Shown: positions 1 to 11,668 of the stretch, one piece after another
Numbering within the stretch: position 1 is the first letter of the stretch
Layout of the letters: each line of letters begins with the position of its first letter
From: Euptelea pleiosperma
Lineage: Eukaryota; Streptophyta; Magnoliopsida; Ranunculales; Eupteleaceae
Assembly: GCA_035048495.1 (NCBI GenBank)
Contig: CM068547.1
Location: forward strand, 26,109,913-26,173,912
Reading direction: 5' to 3'
Length of the DNA stretch: 64,000 nt
Position numbers and translations under genes: made by a program
The notes under the pieces: model-generated
Told to the model about the DNA's origin: nothing
Database searches by the model: none
The model's input: only the letters and a program-made list of their open reading frames with translations

Positions 1-311
1 TTGTGAAAAAAAATGTCCGGTAAATCCGTTTAATTCCGTTAAAATCCTTTTAATTTTCATTAAAATCCGTTAAATTCTGTTAAATTCTATTTTTTTTTAA
101 TTTTCAAATTTCAAAATTTGAATTTCAGCGCCATTTTTTCTATTAAAATCGCTAAAACCCGTTAAAATCCGTTTAATTCCATTAAATTCCATTTTTTCCT
201 TTTTTTCCATTTTTGCCCCTGGCCGTTTCAATCCATTTTAACGGCCGTTAGAACGGTTTAAACGGTAACGCCCCTAGTCTCTTTAACCGTTAAAACGACT
301 TCCTTTAAACC
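1..311. repeat. AACGG-rich MITE-like repeat, right-hand part
   Basis: The sequence is built from degenerate TTAAAATCCGTT and AACGG words and ends in TTTAAACC followed by TTGG. It shares the block TTTCAAAATTTGAATTTCAG and the same right end with the bounded copy at 29340-29754. The left end is outside the window. It has no coding capacity. Confidence 0.6.
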
Positions 312-849
312 TTGGTTCTAAGGTCACCTGTCGTTGGGCACTTAAAGTGTCCAACTATTAATGAGAGTTCCAAGCTACCTAGGGACTCAAACCCTTTTTT
401 GAAAAACAAAACATACAAAAGAAACAAAGGAAATTGGTTGACATGGTCTTCCGGTTTTCTCAGGTACACATGTAACAACGTTTGGTGTTGAATACTACAA
501 TTATCTTAAAAAAGATACAATTTTGGGCAATTTTTAAACGTTTGAGCCATTCCAAAAATATGACCTGTCCAAAATCGTTCCTATTTTGAAAAATTTAAGA
601 ATGGTTCAAAATCTTCCAAAATGACATTTTTTCTAGTGTAAATTTATAATATATCATCTATTTATCGAGGTTTCTAAAAAGACAAAAGGTTTCATTTTCA
701 AAACTTAACGGTTCACCCCTGTAACTAAAAAGTATGATCATTCATTGAAAAGTCTATATAGATTAAACCAAGGATACATGTTACCAAACCAAATGCATTA
801 TTAAAGCCTCTACCTTTTTTAATAATTTTTTTTATATTTTTTAATACTT
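312..849. other. AT-rich spacer, nothing recognised
   Basis: I see no coding sequence, RNA gene or bounded repeat here. The only ORFs are short and have no familiar motif. Confidence 0.4.
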
Positions 850-995
850 TTCTTCTAGGCCTTGGCTACCCTAACCCGACCTTGGCCCTTGAGGGTAGGG
901 CTAGGGCCTAGCCGGTTCAGGCCCTCTAAGGACTAGGGTGGTATGGCTAGGTTCGGGCTAAGCCCTACCTTGGCCTGACCCTTTGACAGCCCGAT
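850..995. repeat. GC-rich GGGCC/GGCCC repeat
   Basis: This short block is dense in GGCCC and GGGCC words with internal partial inverted repeats, unlike the AT-rich flanks. It resembles the block at 4166-4318 in composition and may be an old MITE of the kind rich in GGCCCG. It abuts the truncated Tork LTR at 996. Confidence 0.35.
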
Positions 996-2584
996 GTGTT
1001 GTGGGTGATTGCATCTTTGTTCCTTTGATTGCTATTATTATTTCTTCTCTATTTAGGCATTGATGAACCTTGTAGAATCATTGGAAAATGTGATATACAG
1101 ATAAATCTATCAAATGGAACAGTAATGAAGTGAAAGATGTTAGATATCTGCCTAGTCTAGAAAGGAACTTGATTTCGGTTGGTCAGCTTGCAGATTCTAG
1201 ATACATAGTAAATTTCACAAGTGATTCGTGGAAAGTTACAAAAAGGGCTATGGTGATAACTTAGGGTAAGAAAGAAGGTACTCTCTATGTGATTTCTGGT
1301 CCTAACAGTGCCATTACGTGGCATCGTAGGCATCTGTATCTATAAAAAATGGAGCAATGTCAGTTTGTTAAAAGTCAGAAGAAATCTAAAGTTAAAACGA
1401 TTAGAATTGGTTCACACTGATGTGTAGGGACTAACCTAAGTATCTTCTCTAGGCGACTCTTTTTATTTTATTACTTTTATTGATGACATTTCTAGAAAAC
1501 TTTGGGTTCATTTTTTAAAGCATAAATTAGAAGTATTTGATGTGTGGAAATGGAAATCTTTGGTTGAGAATGAAATAGGTCAGAAGCTAAAGTGTCTCAG
1601 ATCAAATAATTGGGGAGAGTATTACAGTCATGAGTTTAAAGAATATTATGCAGTTAATAAAATTAAAGATAGGAGACGATTTCCAAAATAGCTCAGCAAA
1701 ATGGTGTGGTTGAGTGCATGAATAGGACAATCCTAGGGCGTGCTAGGAGCATGAGCATATATTAAAGTTTGCTAAAATAATTTTGGATAGATACTGTGAA
1801 TACTACAGTTTATTTGATCAATTGAGGACCATCAGTTGCTTTGAACGATGGATTACTAGAGGAAGCTTAGAATGAAAAGGAGGTAAACCTATCATACTTA
1901 AAGATATTTGGTTGTACCTCTTATGTTTATATTGATTCTGAAAGTAAGACTAAAATTGATCGTAAGTCTATATAGAATGCACTTTTATTAGATATGTCAT
2001 AAATGAATTTAGTTATCGATTTTGAGATGCTGAAAATTAAAAAATCATTAGAAGTAAAGATGTTATATTCAATGAAAATGTCATGTATAAGCACATGTGG
2101 GAACAACAAAATGAGAAGAAAGAACGACTTTGTTGAACTTAAGGAGATATCTAGCAAAGATGTTTTAAACCTCAAGAGAAAAATCTATATTTATAACTAC
2201 AGACTACTCCTCCGGAGAAGAGATCACCTAGGGTTATTAGACCCTCAGCTCGTTATTCACATTCTCTACATTATTAATTTGTTGTTGACTGACAATGGTG
2301 AACTGGAGTGTTATGATGAACCTTTGTAGGTTAAAACCAATGGTAAGTGGGAGCACGCCTTGGTTGATAAGATAGATTCTCTATTATCAAACCTTATCAA
2401 CCAAGACATGTGATTTGGCCATTTATCCATTGAGAAGGCAACTTTGCATAACAAGTGGACTTACTGGTTGAAAGATGAATATGATGGTACCGAGTGTTAT
2501 AAGGCTTGGTTGGTTATAAATGGTTTTCAATAGAAGGAATATATCGATTAAACTGACATTTTTTTCTCTTGTTATTAAGATATC

Positions 2585-4047
2585 TAAAAAATAACCGGTC
2601 CGTTCTCTTTAATCAGAAATAGCTAGAAGGTGGGGCGAATGATTAAGTATTCAAAAATTAATTTAACTTATCACAAGTTTACTAGTCAAGGTAAGGTGAT
2701 AAACTCGCATGCCTTAGTTGATTGATAAAAGGATTATCACAACTAATTCAAATCAAATATATCTTCGTGGTATATTGCCTTTTCGTCTTTTGATCTAATC
2801 AATATAATTAGCGGAACAACAATCAAACATCCACAAGATAGAGTTTTTACGTGGAAATCTTAGCCAAGGAAAATCAAAGGACCACGTCCAGACGGAAAGT
2901 ATCACTAACTGAAAAGTTAAACGAAATAAAGGTTACCTACGTAGCTTCTAACCTTAGTTAAGGCCTACTGTCGATGCGTCCGTATGTCTTCTTAATCAAC
3001 GCTAGGAATCCATGCGCGCCCTTCCAGCCAAGAAGCCTTGTCCACTTGTTTAGTTTGGTACTCCCCAAACCTACATTCGATTAGCCACTCCGATCATAAT
3101 TCTCAACTCTCCAACCTTTGCTGAAGGTGAAGGACTCAGTACACCCTGAACCTTAAGTCCCTTAAATAGTGTTGAGACGCACAGGTACTCTTAGGCTTCT
3201 AGGTCAAGTTTATCTGTAAAAGACCTAAGCTGAGTAAATGATCAAGCTTTTGGGTTTGATCAAGAAGAGAAAAAGCTCAGAAGATATTAATGAGAACTAT
3301 AGGCTTTTTGCTCTTTGAATGGACACTCTTGATAAATAAAACTTTCTTCTCTGTATTCAAATATGTATTTTCTAAGTCAAGAGATGAATTATATTTATAG
3401 AATTTGTAGCCTTGAGTTTATTGATAAGTGAGGAAAGTGGAAACTAGAATTTTGGATCTGAAAAGACTTAATCCGTGTAAAGTTCAATCGATTGTACTTA
3501 GGGTCCAATCGATTGGTCTTATACGGATGGATTTTTTCTTTGTAAATCCAATCGATTGTACTAAGTGTCCAATCAATCGAACTTGTATAAGTTTGTCTCG
3601 TATAGTCCAATCGATTTCATAGAGGTCTCCAATTGACTGGGGTTCAAATAAGTTATCTCGTAGAGTCCAATCGATTTCATAGAGGTCTCCAATCGATCAG
3701 ACTTTCCCAAAAGTCAATAATCTTGACTTAGACTCGAGTCTGTCCATTGACTAGGTTTGACCATTATATTTTATTTATTTTAAACCTATTCTTATGGCCA
3801 CTTAGTGGCTTACCTTCCTAAGCGAGCGTACACGATCTATAACCAACAAATGGGTAGTTACTCAAATGACTCTTGTCGTCAACCGTCTGATTCTTGTTGT
3901 CTCTATCTTTTAGTCTTCACGTAGTCGGCCAAGTATGCGTACTACTACATCTTCAATGCTACACTTGTGCTCGTAGGAACTGTTACATGAATGTTTTATA
4001 TCACACGGAATCTTTACCAAAACTAGAATATGAAAATATTCTTTACG
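2585..4047 (-). mobile_element. F1-a: solo LTR inserted in the Tork element
   Basis: A lone 1,463-bp LTR of the family that also gives the elements at 19928-26602 and 37070-50642. It lies between two copies of ATATC (2580-2584 and 4048-4052), a 5-bp target-site duplication. The Tork reverse transcriptase frame resumes exactly after the second copy. Both terminal dinucleotides have decayed from TG/CA to CG/TA. A solo LTR normally arises by recombination between the two LTRs of a full element. Confidence 0.9.
3392..3710 (-). promoter_or_regulatory. F1-a LTR promoter: AATCGATT cluster and TATAAATA
   Basis: On the minus strand a run of CCAATCGATTGG-like sites (about 3480-3710) is followed, roughly 80 bp downstream, by TATAAATA (minus strand, 3392-3399). 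The same order and spacing occur in the other F1 LTRs. Confidence 0.6.
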
Positions 4048-4165
4048 ATATCTACCATGAGATCAATTTTGAGTATTGTGCTGTTGAGGATTTGCATTCA
4101 GAACAACTAAATGTAAAAATTACTTTTCCTCGTGGTGATTTGGAAGAAGATATTTACATGTATCA

Positions 4166-4318
4166 ACCGCAACTTGGCCTTGCCCGTTACCAAGCTCGTT
4201 GGCCCAACTATGGACCGGGCCATATGTTGGGCCTGGGTCTGAATTTTAGAATGAGGCCCGACTCTAGTAGCTTGAGAGCCTCATTAGCCTGGCTCGACGG
4301 GACAAATTGCCACCTTTA
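4166..4318. repeat. GC-rich repeat inserted in the Tork reverse transcriptase
   Basis: About 150 bp dense in GGGCC/GGCCC interrupts the reverse transcriptase reading after a DIYMYQP stretch; copia similarity resumes after it. It is probably a small non-autonomous DNA transposon, but no clean target duplication is visible. Confidence 0.45.
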
Positions 4319-5470
4319 ATGCCCCCAAATAGTGGTTTAAGAAGTTTGATAGTTTCATGTCTAGTAATGGCTTTAATAGATGCCATGCTGATCACTTTTG
4401 TTATTTCAAAAAGCTTGAAAACTCTCATCTCATACTACTCTTGTATGTAGATGATATGCTTGTTGCAGGATCAAGCATGCACGGAATTTTAAATCTCAAG
4501 GAATAACTATCAAACGAATTTGCTATGAAGGATCTGGGTGCCGTAAAATAAATTCTTAGCATGCGAATTAATAGAGACATGGCAAACAAAAGGTTGAAGC
4601 TTCACAGACTGAGTATGTAACAAATGTACTCAAAAGGTTCAATGTGGAAGGTGATAAACTAGTTAGCACTCCCTTGGCAAGCCACTTCAGACTTTCTAAA
4701 GAATAAGGTGCATCGACACAAGAACATGATTACATGGCTAAGACACCATATGTCTTGGGAGCTTCATATATGCTATGGTCTGTATAAGACCATACATTGC
4801 TCAAGTAGTGGGAGTTGTCAACAGATTTATGAACAACCCAGGAAATGAGCATTGGAAAGCGGTCAAGTGGATTTTCAAATTTCTACAAGGTACTAAAGAT
4901 GTAGTATTGTATTATGGACGATCGATCAGAAATCAACTTACATGGATTTGTTGATTTAAATCTAATAGGGTATGTGTTTACTTTATAAAATGCAACAGTC
5001 AGTTGGGGCTCATTGTCACAGAAGATAGTTAGCTTTTCGACAACAGAGGTGGAGTATGTTGGTGCAATAGACGTTGCAAGGAGATGATATGGCTACATGG
5101 TTTCTTGAGAGAATTGGGAAAGGAACAAGACTTGTAAGCTCTACAACGACAATTGGAGTACTGTAATTCATTTTGTAAAGAATTCATCATTTCATTCTAG
5201 GACCAAACTTATCGACACTAAGTACCATTTCGTACGAATCATGTTGGAGCATTGGCTATTTGGTTTGGAGAAGATCCACAGGAGTCGGAACTCTGCAAAT
5301 ATGTTCACTAAGGTGGTCACTATAGAGAAACTAAAATTATGTTCAATTGCAGTTACTCTTCATGCTTAGAAGCAAATGAGGAGATTCACACCGAGTTTCC
5401 TATGAAGGTGTCACATTTAGATGCAACAAGCTCAACAACGGTGTTCGTGATTAGTCTCCAAGTAGGATAT

Positions 5471-5776
5471 TGTACATGTGGAGCCTGATGGTGCTAGAGT
5501 AATGTACATGAAGGCACGTACCATGGCCCAGCTTCGCGCATAGCCACCGAAATTTTTTTTGGCGAGGTATTTTCCCCCAAGGGTATTTTCATATTTTTTC
5601 AGAGATATATGGAAACCCTAGTGTCGCCTTGGGGTTATATATACCTCGGTTGATCAAAGACGATTATTTTTCATTGTATTGTGAGTGTTTCTTTTTTACG
5701 TACGAGCATAGCGGAATCTCTGTGTTGTGGGTGATTGCATCTTTGTTCTTTTAATTGCTTATAATTCTTTCTTCCC
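5471..5776 (+). repeat. Tork element 3' LTR
   Basis: It begins TGTACATGTGGAGCC after the purine-rich AAGTAGGATAT and contains TATATATACC. It ends in the same TGTGTTGTGGGTGATTGC block seen at 996. The end coordinate is approximate. Confidence 0.6.
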
Positions 5777-6111
5777 AATAGAGGCCTGAACTCATTACCA
5801 GCTGAATATTCTCTCTATGCTATTCTCCGGGGTTTATGAATTTCCAGGAATGATTCTATCCATGGTACTAGTTGCTACTCTCCACCCTTAGTGCTCGACT
5901 CCATTCCCCAGTACATCCTCCATTCATCCCCTTCCTAGTGCCTCCTCACTGGCATCCGGCCCCAGGTTAAAATTGAACACTAATGCTGCATGGGACTCTC
6001 GCGAGACCCTTCTTCCACTTTAGTTTTTGGTAAGAGGCTCCCCATCTCCAACCGTCTGTTATTAGTTTAATTTTAAAATATAAAAAAGATAAAACAAACT
6101 CTGCCGTTGGC
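5777..6111. other. Spacer, nothing recognised
   Basis: There is no coding sequence or bounded repeat that I can support. Confidence 0.4.
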
Positions 6112-6119
6112 AATGTAGC

Positions 6120-6464
6120 CAGGACCGGCTCTACCTTAAGGCCATTAAGGCAGTCGCCTAAGGGCCGTTCGTGAGAGAAGGCCCCCAGTCCAGGTCCCAC
6201 TAACCATATGGATTTTTAGCCCACCCCCTTATTGGATATAGAAACCAAAAAACAACCTGATTGATTATCTCTAGCATGTTTTTTAGGTAGTAAATCCAAT
6301 GGCTAGAATTCATCAATCAAGCAGATTTTTAGTCTGTTTATCCACCAATAGGTGGGCTGAACATTCATGCAGTCATTGGGCCCAAAAAATGATCTATGTA
6401 GGGCTACGAGAGGCCTTATATAGATTTTTCGCCTTAAGCCTCAAATTGTATCAAGACGGCCCTG
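6120..6464. mobile_element. hAT-like MITE
   Basis: A 345-bp element with ends CAGGACCGGCTCT and, reversed, CAGGGCCGTCTTG. It lies between near-identical 8-mers, AATGTAGC (6112-6119) and CATGTAAC (6465-6472). The CAGGGCCGG-type ends and 8-bp duplication fit hAT elements. Its interior carries the 'CATGGATGTTTAGCCCA'-type module shared with several other MITEs in this window. It is non-coding. Confidence 0.65.
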
Positions 6465-6472
6465 CATGTAAC

Positions 6473-7387
6473 AGTCCCATATTGAAGCAAAAACTTGCCA
6501 CACGCGGTGTGAGCTGGGTAGTAAAACACGCCAACTTTGCCACCTTACTTGTCATGTGTAAGAACATCCCACCATTTAGTATCAGCGGTTAGTTTTCAGT
6601 GGGCTGGTGAAGAAAAAAAATACTCAATAATTTCTGGAAAATATCATGCTAAAAGAAAGTTATATTACGAGATACAGACATTTATAATTTTATTTTCAGA
6701 ATTTATTCCACGTATATTAATCATGCATGTAGAACCCACTTGCATAGTCAATCTCTCTGGACTCTGGGCCGACACCTGACTCATGGCCATTATTGGTCGA
6801 GGGCCCAGCTTACCATTTCTCATGTTCGCCAATCTGCTAAGAACATTCGGAGAAATATAAGATTGTGGCCTATTTTTTTTTAATGGTGCTCTCATCGTGC
6901 GTCGTTGATTGAATATTAATGCTCCGCCAGTCGCCCTCCTGTTTCTCTTTCACTGAACAGAAGTTTTATCCAGAACTTTACTTTATGTTCGAGTCAAGGG
7001 ACGCCTGATGGGATCGGCCCGGCCCTTTTTTTGTGCTGCTGTTATTTTCCAAATTCTAATGACAAGGGCTTTTCGCTTGACAAGAGTGGGTGTTAACTAC
7101 TTCAGTTGGTGGTTTTAACTTTGAAGGACTTGGGGTGCCTGACTTGTAACTTAAGTTCCATTCCATTTTTTTTTCCAGTGCACGCTCTATCTTATGCTCT
7201 ACTTTATGCTCCCTCCTGACTGTGAGTTGCCAACATAAAAGTGTCTATTGGTAATTTAAACAAGGACAATGGAGGTTATTTTAATTATTAAAGCACCCTC
7301 CAGTCCAATGTTGAGAGCAGCCCCTCCAATGAAGTGGGACTATGACGCATGCATGTTGCTACCATTTTACCTTCCTACCTCAGATAA
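6473..7387. other. Spacer, nothing recognised
   Basis: Mixed AT-rich sequence with short ORFs only. I see no known protein motif and no bounded repeat. Confidence 0.35.
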
Positions 7388-7390
7388 TAA

Positions 7391-7669
7391 GGGAGCGTTT
7401 GGGAACAAGAAGTAAAAGCACTTCTACTTGTAGTAGAAGTTACTAGTTGATTTTTTTACCTCCAAAAAGTTAGAGAAATTAAAAGCGTGGGAAGCATTAT
7501 AATTTTTGAGAAGTAAATTCTCTCACAAGTTAAAAGCTAAAAATTTTAGCTTGAGTTTTAAGTTAGTATCTAACTTTTCAAAAGTTAAAATATGAAACAC
7601 ATCTAAAACTAACTTTTTGGTTTATAAGAGTTAATAAGTTACTTATTTTTGCTTTGCCAAACGCCCCCC
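7391..7669. mobile_element. PIF/Harbinger (Tourist-like) MITE
   Basis: A 279-bp AT-rich element bounded by GGGAGCGTTTGG and, reversed, GGGGGGCGTTTGG, with TAA on both sides (7388-7390 and 7670-7672). Ends of the GGG-N-CGTTTGG kind with a 3-bp TAA duplication are typical of Tourist/Harbinger MITEs. Confidence 0.75.
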
Positions 7670-7672
7670 TAA

Positions 7673-8371
7673 GACTACTTGATGACACCCACTTTCTTTA
7701 ATATGTTAAGTGGGAAGGCACCCACTATGTTTGCACAATCAATTACCTGATCCTAATACACTTGAACTTTTCCAAGATTGGGTAAAATTAATGTATTTTA
7801 CCAGCTGCATTGTTCAGATATATATTTGTATTACACATGAATTATTGAACCAAGTAATTTTTAATGACAAAATTGCTAACAAATTTATTTCATATTTTTT
7901 TTTTATTACTTTTTATTTTTACCAAATTTCTAAATAAATTTTCGAATAACAAACCTGAATAGGTCACGGGTTTAAGTCCCCGGCAAAGTGCTGGAGGGGC
8001 GTGTTATTGGAGTGTGTTGTGTGGCAGGCACTCCGCCTCTGTTAAATCTATGGACCCTTTTGATATACATATATAGTTACGCCTCCCTCTAACAGCTTAA
8101 GCTTTTAGAGTAAAGTGGCAGTCAAGATTTTCGATTAACAAGGATCCAACCTCCAAAGGATAGGTTCCTACCCAAATCATTTTCTTTGATCGCTTGTGCC
8201 CCATTCGTGCAATTTCGTCAGCCATCATGTTAATTTCCTTTTCTTTATCCATGGTTAGTTGTTCATACTATGATCATCATTATTATTGTTAATGTCTCCC
8301 AAAAGCTGTGCGGAAGGACTAAAACTCCAAATACATAGTACATTGGTTTATTCGCATCATTTAACAAAATA
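7673..8371. other. Spacer with a tRNA-B-box-like fragment
   Basis: No gene is seen. Near 7965-8000 there is GGTCACGGGTTTAAGTCC, which looks like the B box of a tRNA-derived or TRIM-type internal region, but no complete element can be drawn around it. Confidence 0.3.
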
Positions 8372-8401
8372 ATATATATATACACACACGCGCGCGCGCG
8401 C
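8372..8401. repeat. Compound AT/AC/GC dinucleotide microsatellite
   Basis: A pure alternating pyrimidine-purine run passes from TATATA through CACACA to CGCGCG in 30 bp. Confidence 0.9.
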
Positions 8402-8686
8402 TTATGTTTGGACCCACATGGCGATGAGTATAGGGCACGCGTAAGGATTACAGTGGCATTTCCGTCGAAGGCGAAATGATTTCTAAGAGTGACAAGTTTC
8501 TCTAAATCTCTCCTTTATTCGACGCATTAACGAAAAAGAATATATATAATATATGTCCTCTTGCTTCACATTTTAACTTTTGAAAACGCAGCTAAGTTAG
8601 TTTAAGGCAATTGATTTTCCAGCCTCATCCAGTCAATATGGCTTTCGTAGACAAAAATACCCTCTAACAATAGTGTTCGTATCATG

Positions 8687-8850
8687 GAAAGTGCGGATAA
8701 CTGGACAAAAATATGTGCGGTTTTAAGGCCATTGACCATTGGATTCAAGAGTAACATAGTCCACGAAGCAATAACTGCGTGGATCTCTCAATCGAACGCT
8801 AAGGGCCTGAACCGCACAGTTTTGTCCGGTTATCCGTGGGATAGCAGGAC
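8687..8850. mobile_element. Small inverted-repeat MITE
   Basis: Arms of about 38 bp face each other: GCGGATAACTGGACAAAA near 8694, and reversed ACGGATAACCGGACAAAA near 8830; both are followed by GTGCGGTT and AGGCC. The ~95-bp middle is non-coding. No clear target duplication is seen. Confidence 0.6.
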
Positions 8851-9643
8851 TCAAAAGAAAAAAAAGTTTGTGAAGTGAAATGAGGCCTTTTTGTCAAATG
8901 TGAAAATGTTAACTGAAAGAGGTCAAAAGCTCACTGGAAATATCAATTCCGTGGTGAGAAAATGTTCTTGTCAAGAGATAAATTCTACGGAAAAATAATT
9001 TTTCATTCTCTCTCCCACGCTATAAATGAGTGATCGACACCTATAGGGCCCGCGTAAGCCATTTCTAATTTTAGATTAAGAAAACAGTTTAGTCTCTGTC
9101 TCCCCGGATACAACAAACTTTAAGGAAAATAACAAGTTTTTATTATATTTATTACTAGTGGAGAGTAGTGTTCGTACAATGCTGATGATGATCAAGTAAG
9201 AACATAGTGTTTTGAAGTTAAATGGCTAAGTTCAGTAATTATCAAATTGATATGAACTCTAAAATGTTCTCAAACATTATAATAGAGATATAGTGGCTGC
9301 TTTGAAAACTTGTCTGTATTAATTATAGTTCAAAGTATCGGCTGGTCTCACTCTGGATCGGTTGATCCAAATTGAGGTTGGTGATGACCAATCTAGACCG
9401 TCGATCTTGTGTTGTCTTGCTTGAGGTAAGTCATTTGCAGCAGGGGCCTCACATCGTCTCGAGTGAGACAGCATGAGACATAGTTGGATTAGGATCCACG
9501 ACCGATCTGGCCTCCGAGATTTTTATCCGTGGTATTAATAGTTTGTAAGTGATGTTTTCGTGGGAGATGAGGTGGAGCCTCAAATTTTATTATTAAAATA
9601 GTAAATATATATAGATGGGTTCAGCTTGGCATGCTCACTTTGT
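8851..9643. other. Spacer, nothing recognised
   Basis: AT-rich sequence without coding motifs. A GGGCCTCACATCGTCT block near 9446 recurs in diverged form near 11871, so a dispersed repeat probably covers part of it. Confidence 0.3.
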
Positions 9644-10082
9644 GTTAGCGGATGGTGTGTTCTCATGCACATGTTGTGTTGGCCTGACGACCCGTTGGTA
9701 TATAGTTGTTTCAACTTTTCCCAACAGGTCTTTCTTTTAGGGTAAACGGTTGTTTAAGACTCTGATACCATGTTAAAGAACAATTTACCCCAAAAGATCG
9801 ACATGTTGGGGAAAGACGAAACAACTATGAATACCAACGGATTTTTGGGCCAACACACTACGTGCACATGAACACACCATCCACTAACACTCCCTCTCAG
9901 CGGGAATACTTTTTGCTTGAGACTTGAACCCACGACCTCCCAGGCCTTAAGGCTCTGATACCATGTTAAATAACTATTTAACCCAAAAGATTGATCTGCT
10001 GGGGAAAGGCGAAACAACTATGTATAAGAATGGGTCATCGGGCCAACACAACGCGTGCTCGGGAACACACCATCCATTAACA
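9644..10082 (-). mobile_element. TRIM retrotransposon with an extra inverted LTR
   Basis: On the minus strand a 119-bp LTR (9964-10082, TGTTAATGGATGGTG to AACA) is followed at once by the initiator-methionine tRNA primer-binding site TGGTATCAGAGC (9952-9963). A ~60-bp non-coding interior, a purine tract (GCTGAGAGGGAG) and a second 119-bp LTR (9771-9889) follow. This is the layout of a terminal-repeat retrotransposon in miniature. After the second LTR another TGGTATCAGAG occurs, and then a third LTR in the opposite orientation (9644-9758, TGTTAGCGGATGGTG on the plus strand). It has no coding capacity and needs enzymes from other elements. Confidence 0.75.
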
Positions 10083-11091
10083 ATTTGATGTCCTACTCCT
10101 CCAAAAAATGCCATGTGGTTATACTTCGGCTCACCCTCGGTGAACCTACGTACACACCAAATATAAGTTTGTTAGGTGATTTCTACCTTTTGGCGCTCAA
10201 TACCCAAAATTGCTTGAACCAACAGAAAATGCTTGAACCAATCAAATATATCCATTAATATAGAAAAATCTAATATTTTGTGGATTTCATTTGAACAATT
10301 TGAAAATATCATACATGATTTGGAAATTTCTGATTTTTTTTAAGACGTAATTTGCCTAATTTGTGAAAATACCATGTAGGATTTGGAAGTTTATGCTTTT
10401 AATTCTGAGATTAAGATAAACGAATTAGTAAAAATATATCACGGATATACTTGAACTGAGTTAGTTAACTTGATTATCTAATTAAAATCAACTTGCCCAT
10501 AGTAGGATTGCGTGCATGTGATTAGTTTACCCTGCCTAGACTAGTAAATCGTGTTTAGGATAATACTTAATTGAGAAATTTTAAATACCTATTCACCCCC
10601 CGCATCGTTTGTCTGAGGATAAGCCCCCCTTGAGGAGCACATCATTTATTTCACACTTTCCTTCTTGCAAAAAGTAAAAAGAAGTGTTAGTTCGAGGAGC
10701 AGCAATGTGGCCGGAGAACAACAACATGAGAGAAGTGGGAGGCATGTAGCCGGAGAGCAGATCCGAGGTTTGATGAGGGGGACTGTTGGGTTTCGTGTCT
10801 TGTATTGTTCATGAACTATTGTTCTATAGGGATTATACTGTTAATTAAGTTACATATTTCGCAGGTACAACTCCGATCCATATAAGTCTGTATCGTTTGT
10901 GTTTGGAAACAACTTGTACTAGGTATAATTTTGGGCTGATTTTTCATTTTTTTTGTGTGGTTGATATCCATGTTGAGAAGAATATCCTCACCAAAAATTA
11001 GCCGTTAACTCATATGCATGTGGGCCCCACATCCATCAGTCATTCTATTAGTAAGAATAGCATGAGTTATTCTATCCTATCGTTAGGATCG
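10083..11091. other. Spacer with a diverged LTR end
   Basis: About 10400-10620 resembles the last part of the F1-type LTR at 52130-52905, for example AAATACCTATTCACCCCCC near its end. The rest shows no gene or bounded repeat. Confidence 0.35.
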
Positions 11092-11462
11092 GGGGACAAC
11101 ATTTTCATACAACATTTTTGACAACAATTTTGGCGTACCCCATTGGAAGTTGAATCAGTAGATGATTTTCGGATAAGATAATCTCCTCACCATATAGATC
11201 ACCCCTACAAAAAATCAGCACATTCTGAAATTTCTATCCCCATCAAATGTGGTTTTTAAGTTAACGATAAAAATAAAGGGTCCATAATTCTTCAACTTGC
11301 AAACTGGCCTACGAATATCTGAATGATTTGAATTTTTGTGAGGATGATCTCCTCACCATAGAGACCATCCTCGCCAAAAATCATCCCATTCCAAAACTTC
11401 TAATTTATATATTGGGCCGCACCAAGTTTTTGTTGTAAAAAATGTTGGGGTTGTAGTTGTTC
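11092..11462. mobile_element. MITE with ACAACATTTTT ends
   Basis: The left end (ACAACATTTTTGACAACAA) and the reversed right end (CAACATTTTTTACAACAA) form imperfect ~45-bp inverted repeats. Inside, CTCCTCACCATA...GACCATCCTC is related to inverse-strand sequence near 58900-58960. It is non-coding. Confidence 0.5.
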
Positions 11463-11668
11463 ATTGAGAGAGTGAGAAGAAACTATTGTAATTATTTAGT
11501 TGGTGTATAAAAAAGGAGGTCGGATTCTATCCTGGTTTGCTACTCCAAATTCCGTGAGTGGAATAAAGTTTACAAATATAAAAAATAACTTTAAAGAGTA
11601 GTACGATCCATCTCGGGATTGGCAGCATCCGCGCACCATACTGTCTCAGGATTTTTCTTATCCAAGAC

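Larger units (their letters stand above)
1057..5345 (+). pseudogene. Tork-like copia pol pseudogene
   Basis: This is a remnant of the polyprotein that would make and integrate retrotransposon cDNA. Pieces seen in order: pre-integrase (RYLPSLERNLISVGQL, ~1140); integrase core (VHTDVCG, ~1410; LRSNNWGEYYS, ~1600; MVWLSA, ~1700, a decayed NGVVE-type motif); the region after integrase (~1890-2060); reverse transcriptase start (~2380-2580, continuing at 4053 after the inserted LTR); LLYVDDMLVAG with the YVDD catalytic motif (~4437); and RNase H (STTEVEYVGA, ~5040; HSRTK, ~5190). The copia order integrase before reverse transcriptase and the similarity to TNT1 give the lineage. Many stops, frameshifts and two insertions make it non-functional. 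Confidence 0.85.
996..5776 (+). mobile_element. Tork/TNT1-like Ty1/copia retrotransposon, decayed
   Basis: An old copia element on the plus strand. The last ~60 bp of an LTR (996-1056, TGTGTTGTGGGTGATTGC) recur at 5719-5776 at the end of the 3' LTR. The left copy joins directly to a gag-pre-integrase coding region, so the primer-binding site, gag and protease have been deleted. Pol then runs in copia order (integrase, reverse transcriptase, RNase H) with many stops and frameshifts. The 3' LTR starts near 5471 after a purine-rich stretch. It is interrupted by a solo LTR at 2585-4047 and a small repeat at 4166-4318. The exact 3' boundary is uncertain. Confidence 0.85.

Noticed and set aside
9952..9995. 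Possible tRNA gene or tRNA-derived SINE (A-box- and B-box-like words)
   Set aside because: The A-box-like word is exactly the LTR primer-binding site next to a 119-bp LTR, with a purine tract and second LTR following; no tRNA cloverleaf can be drawn.
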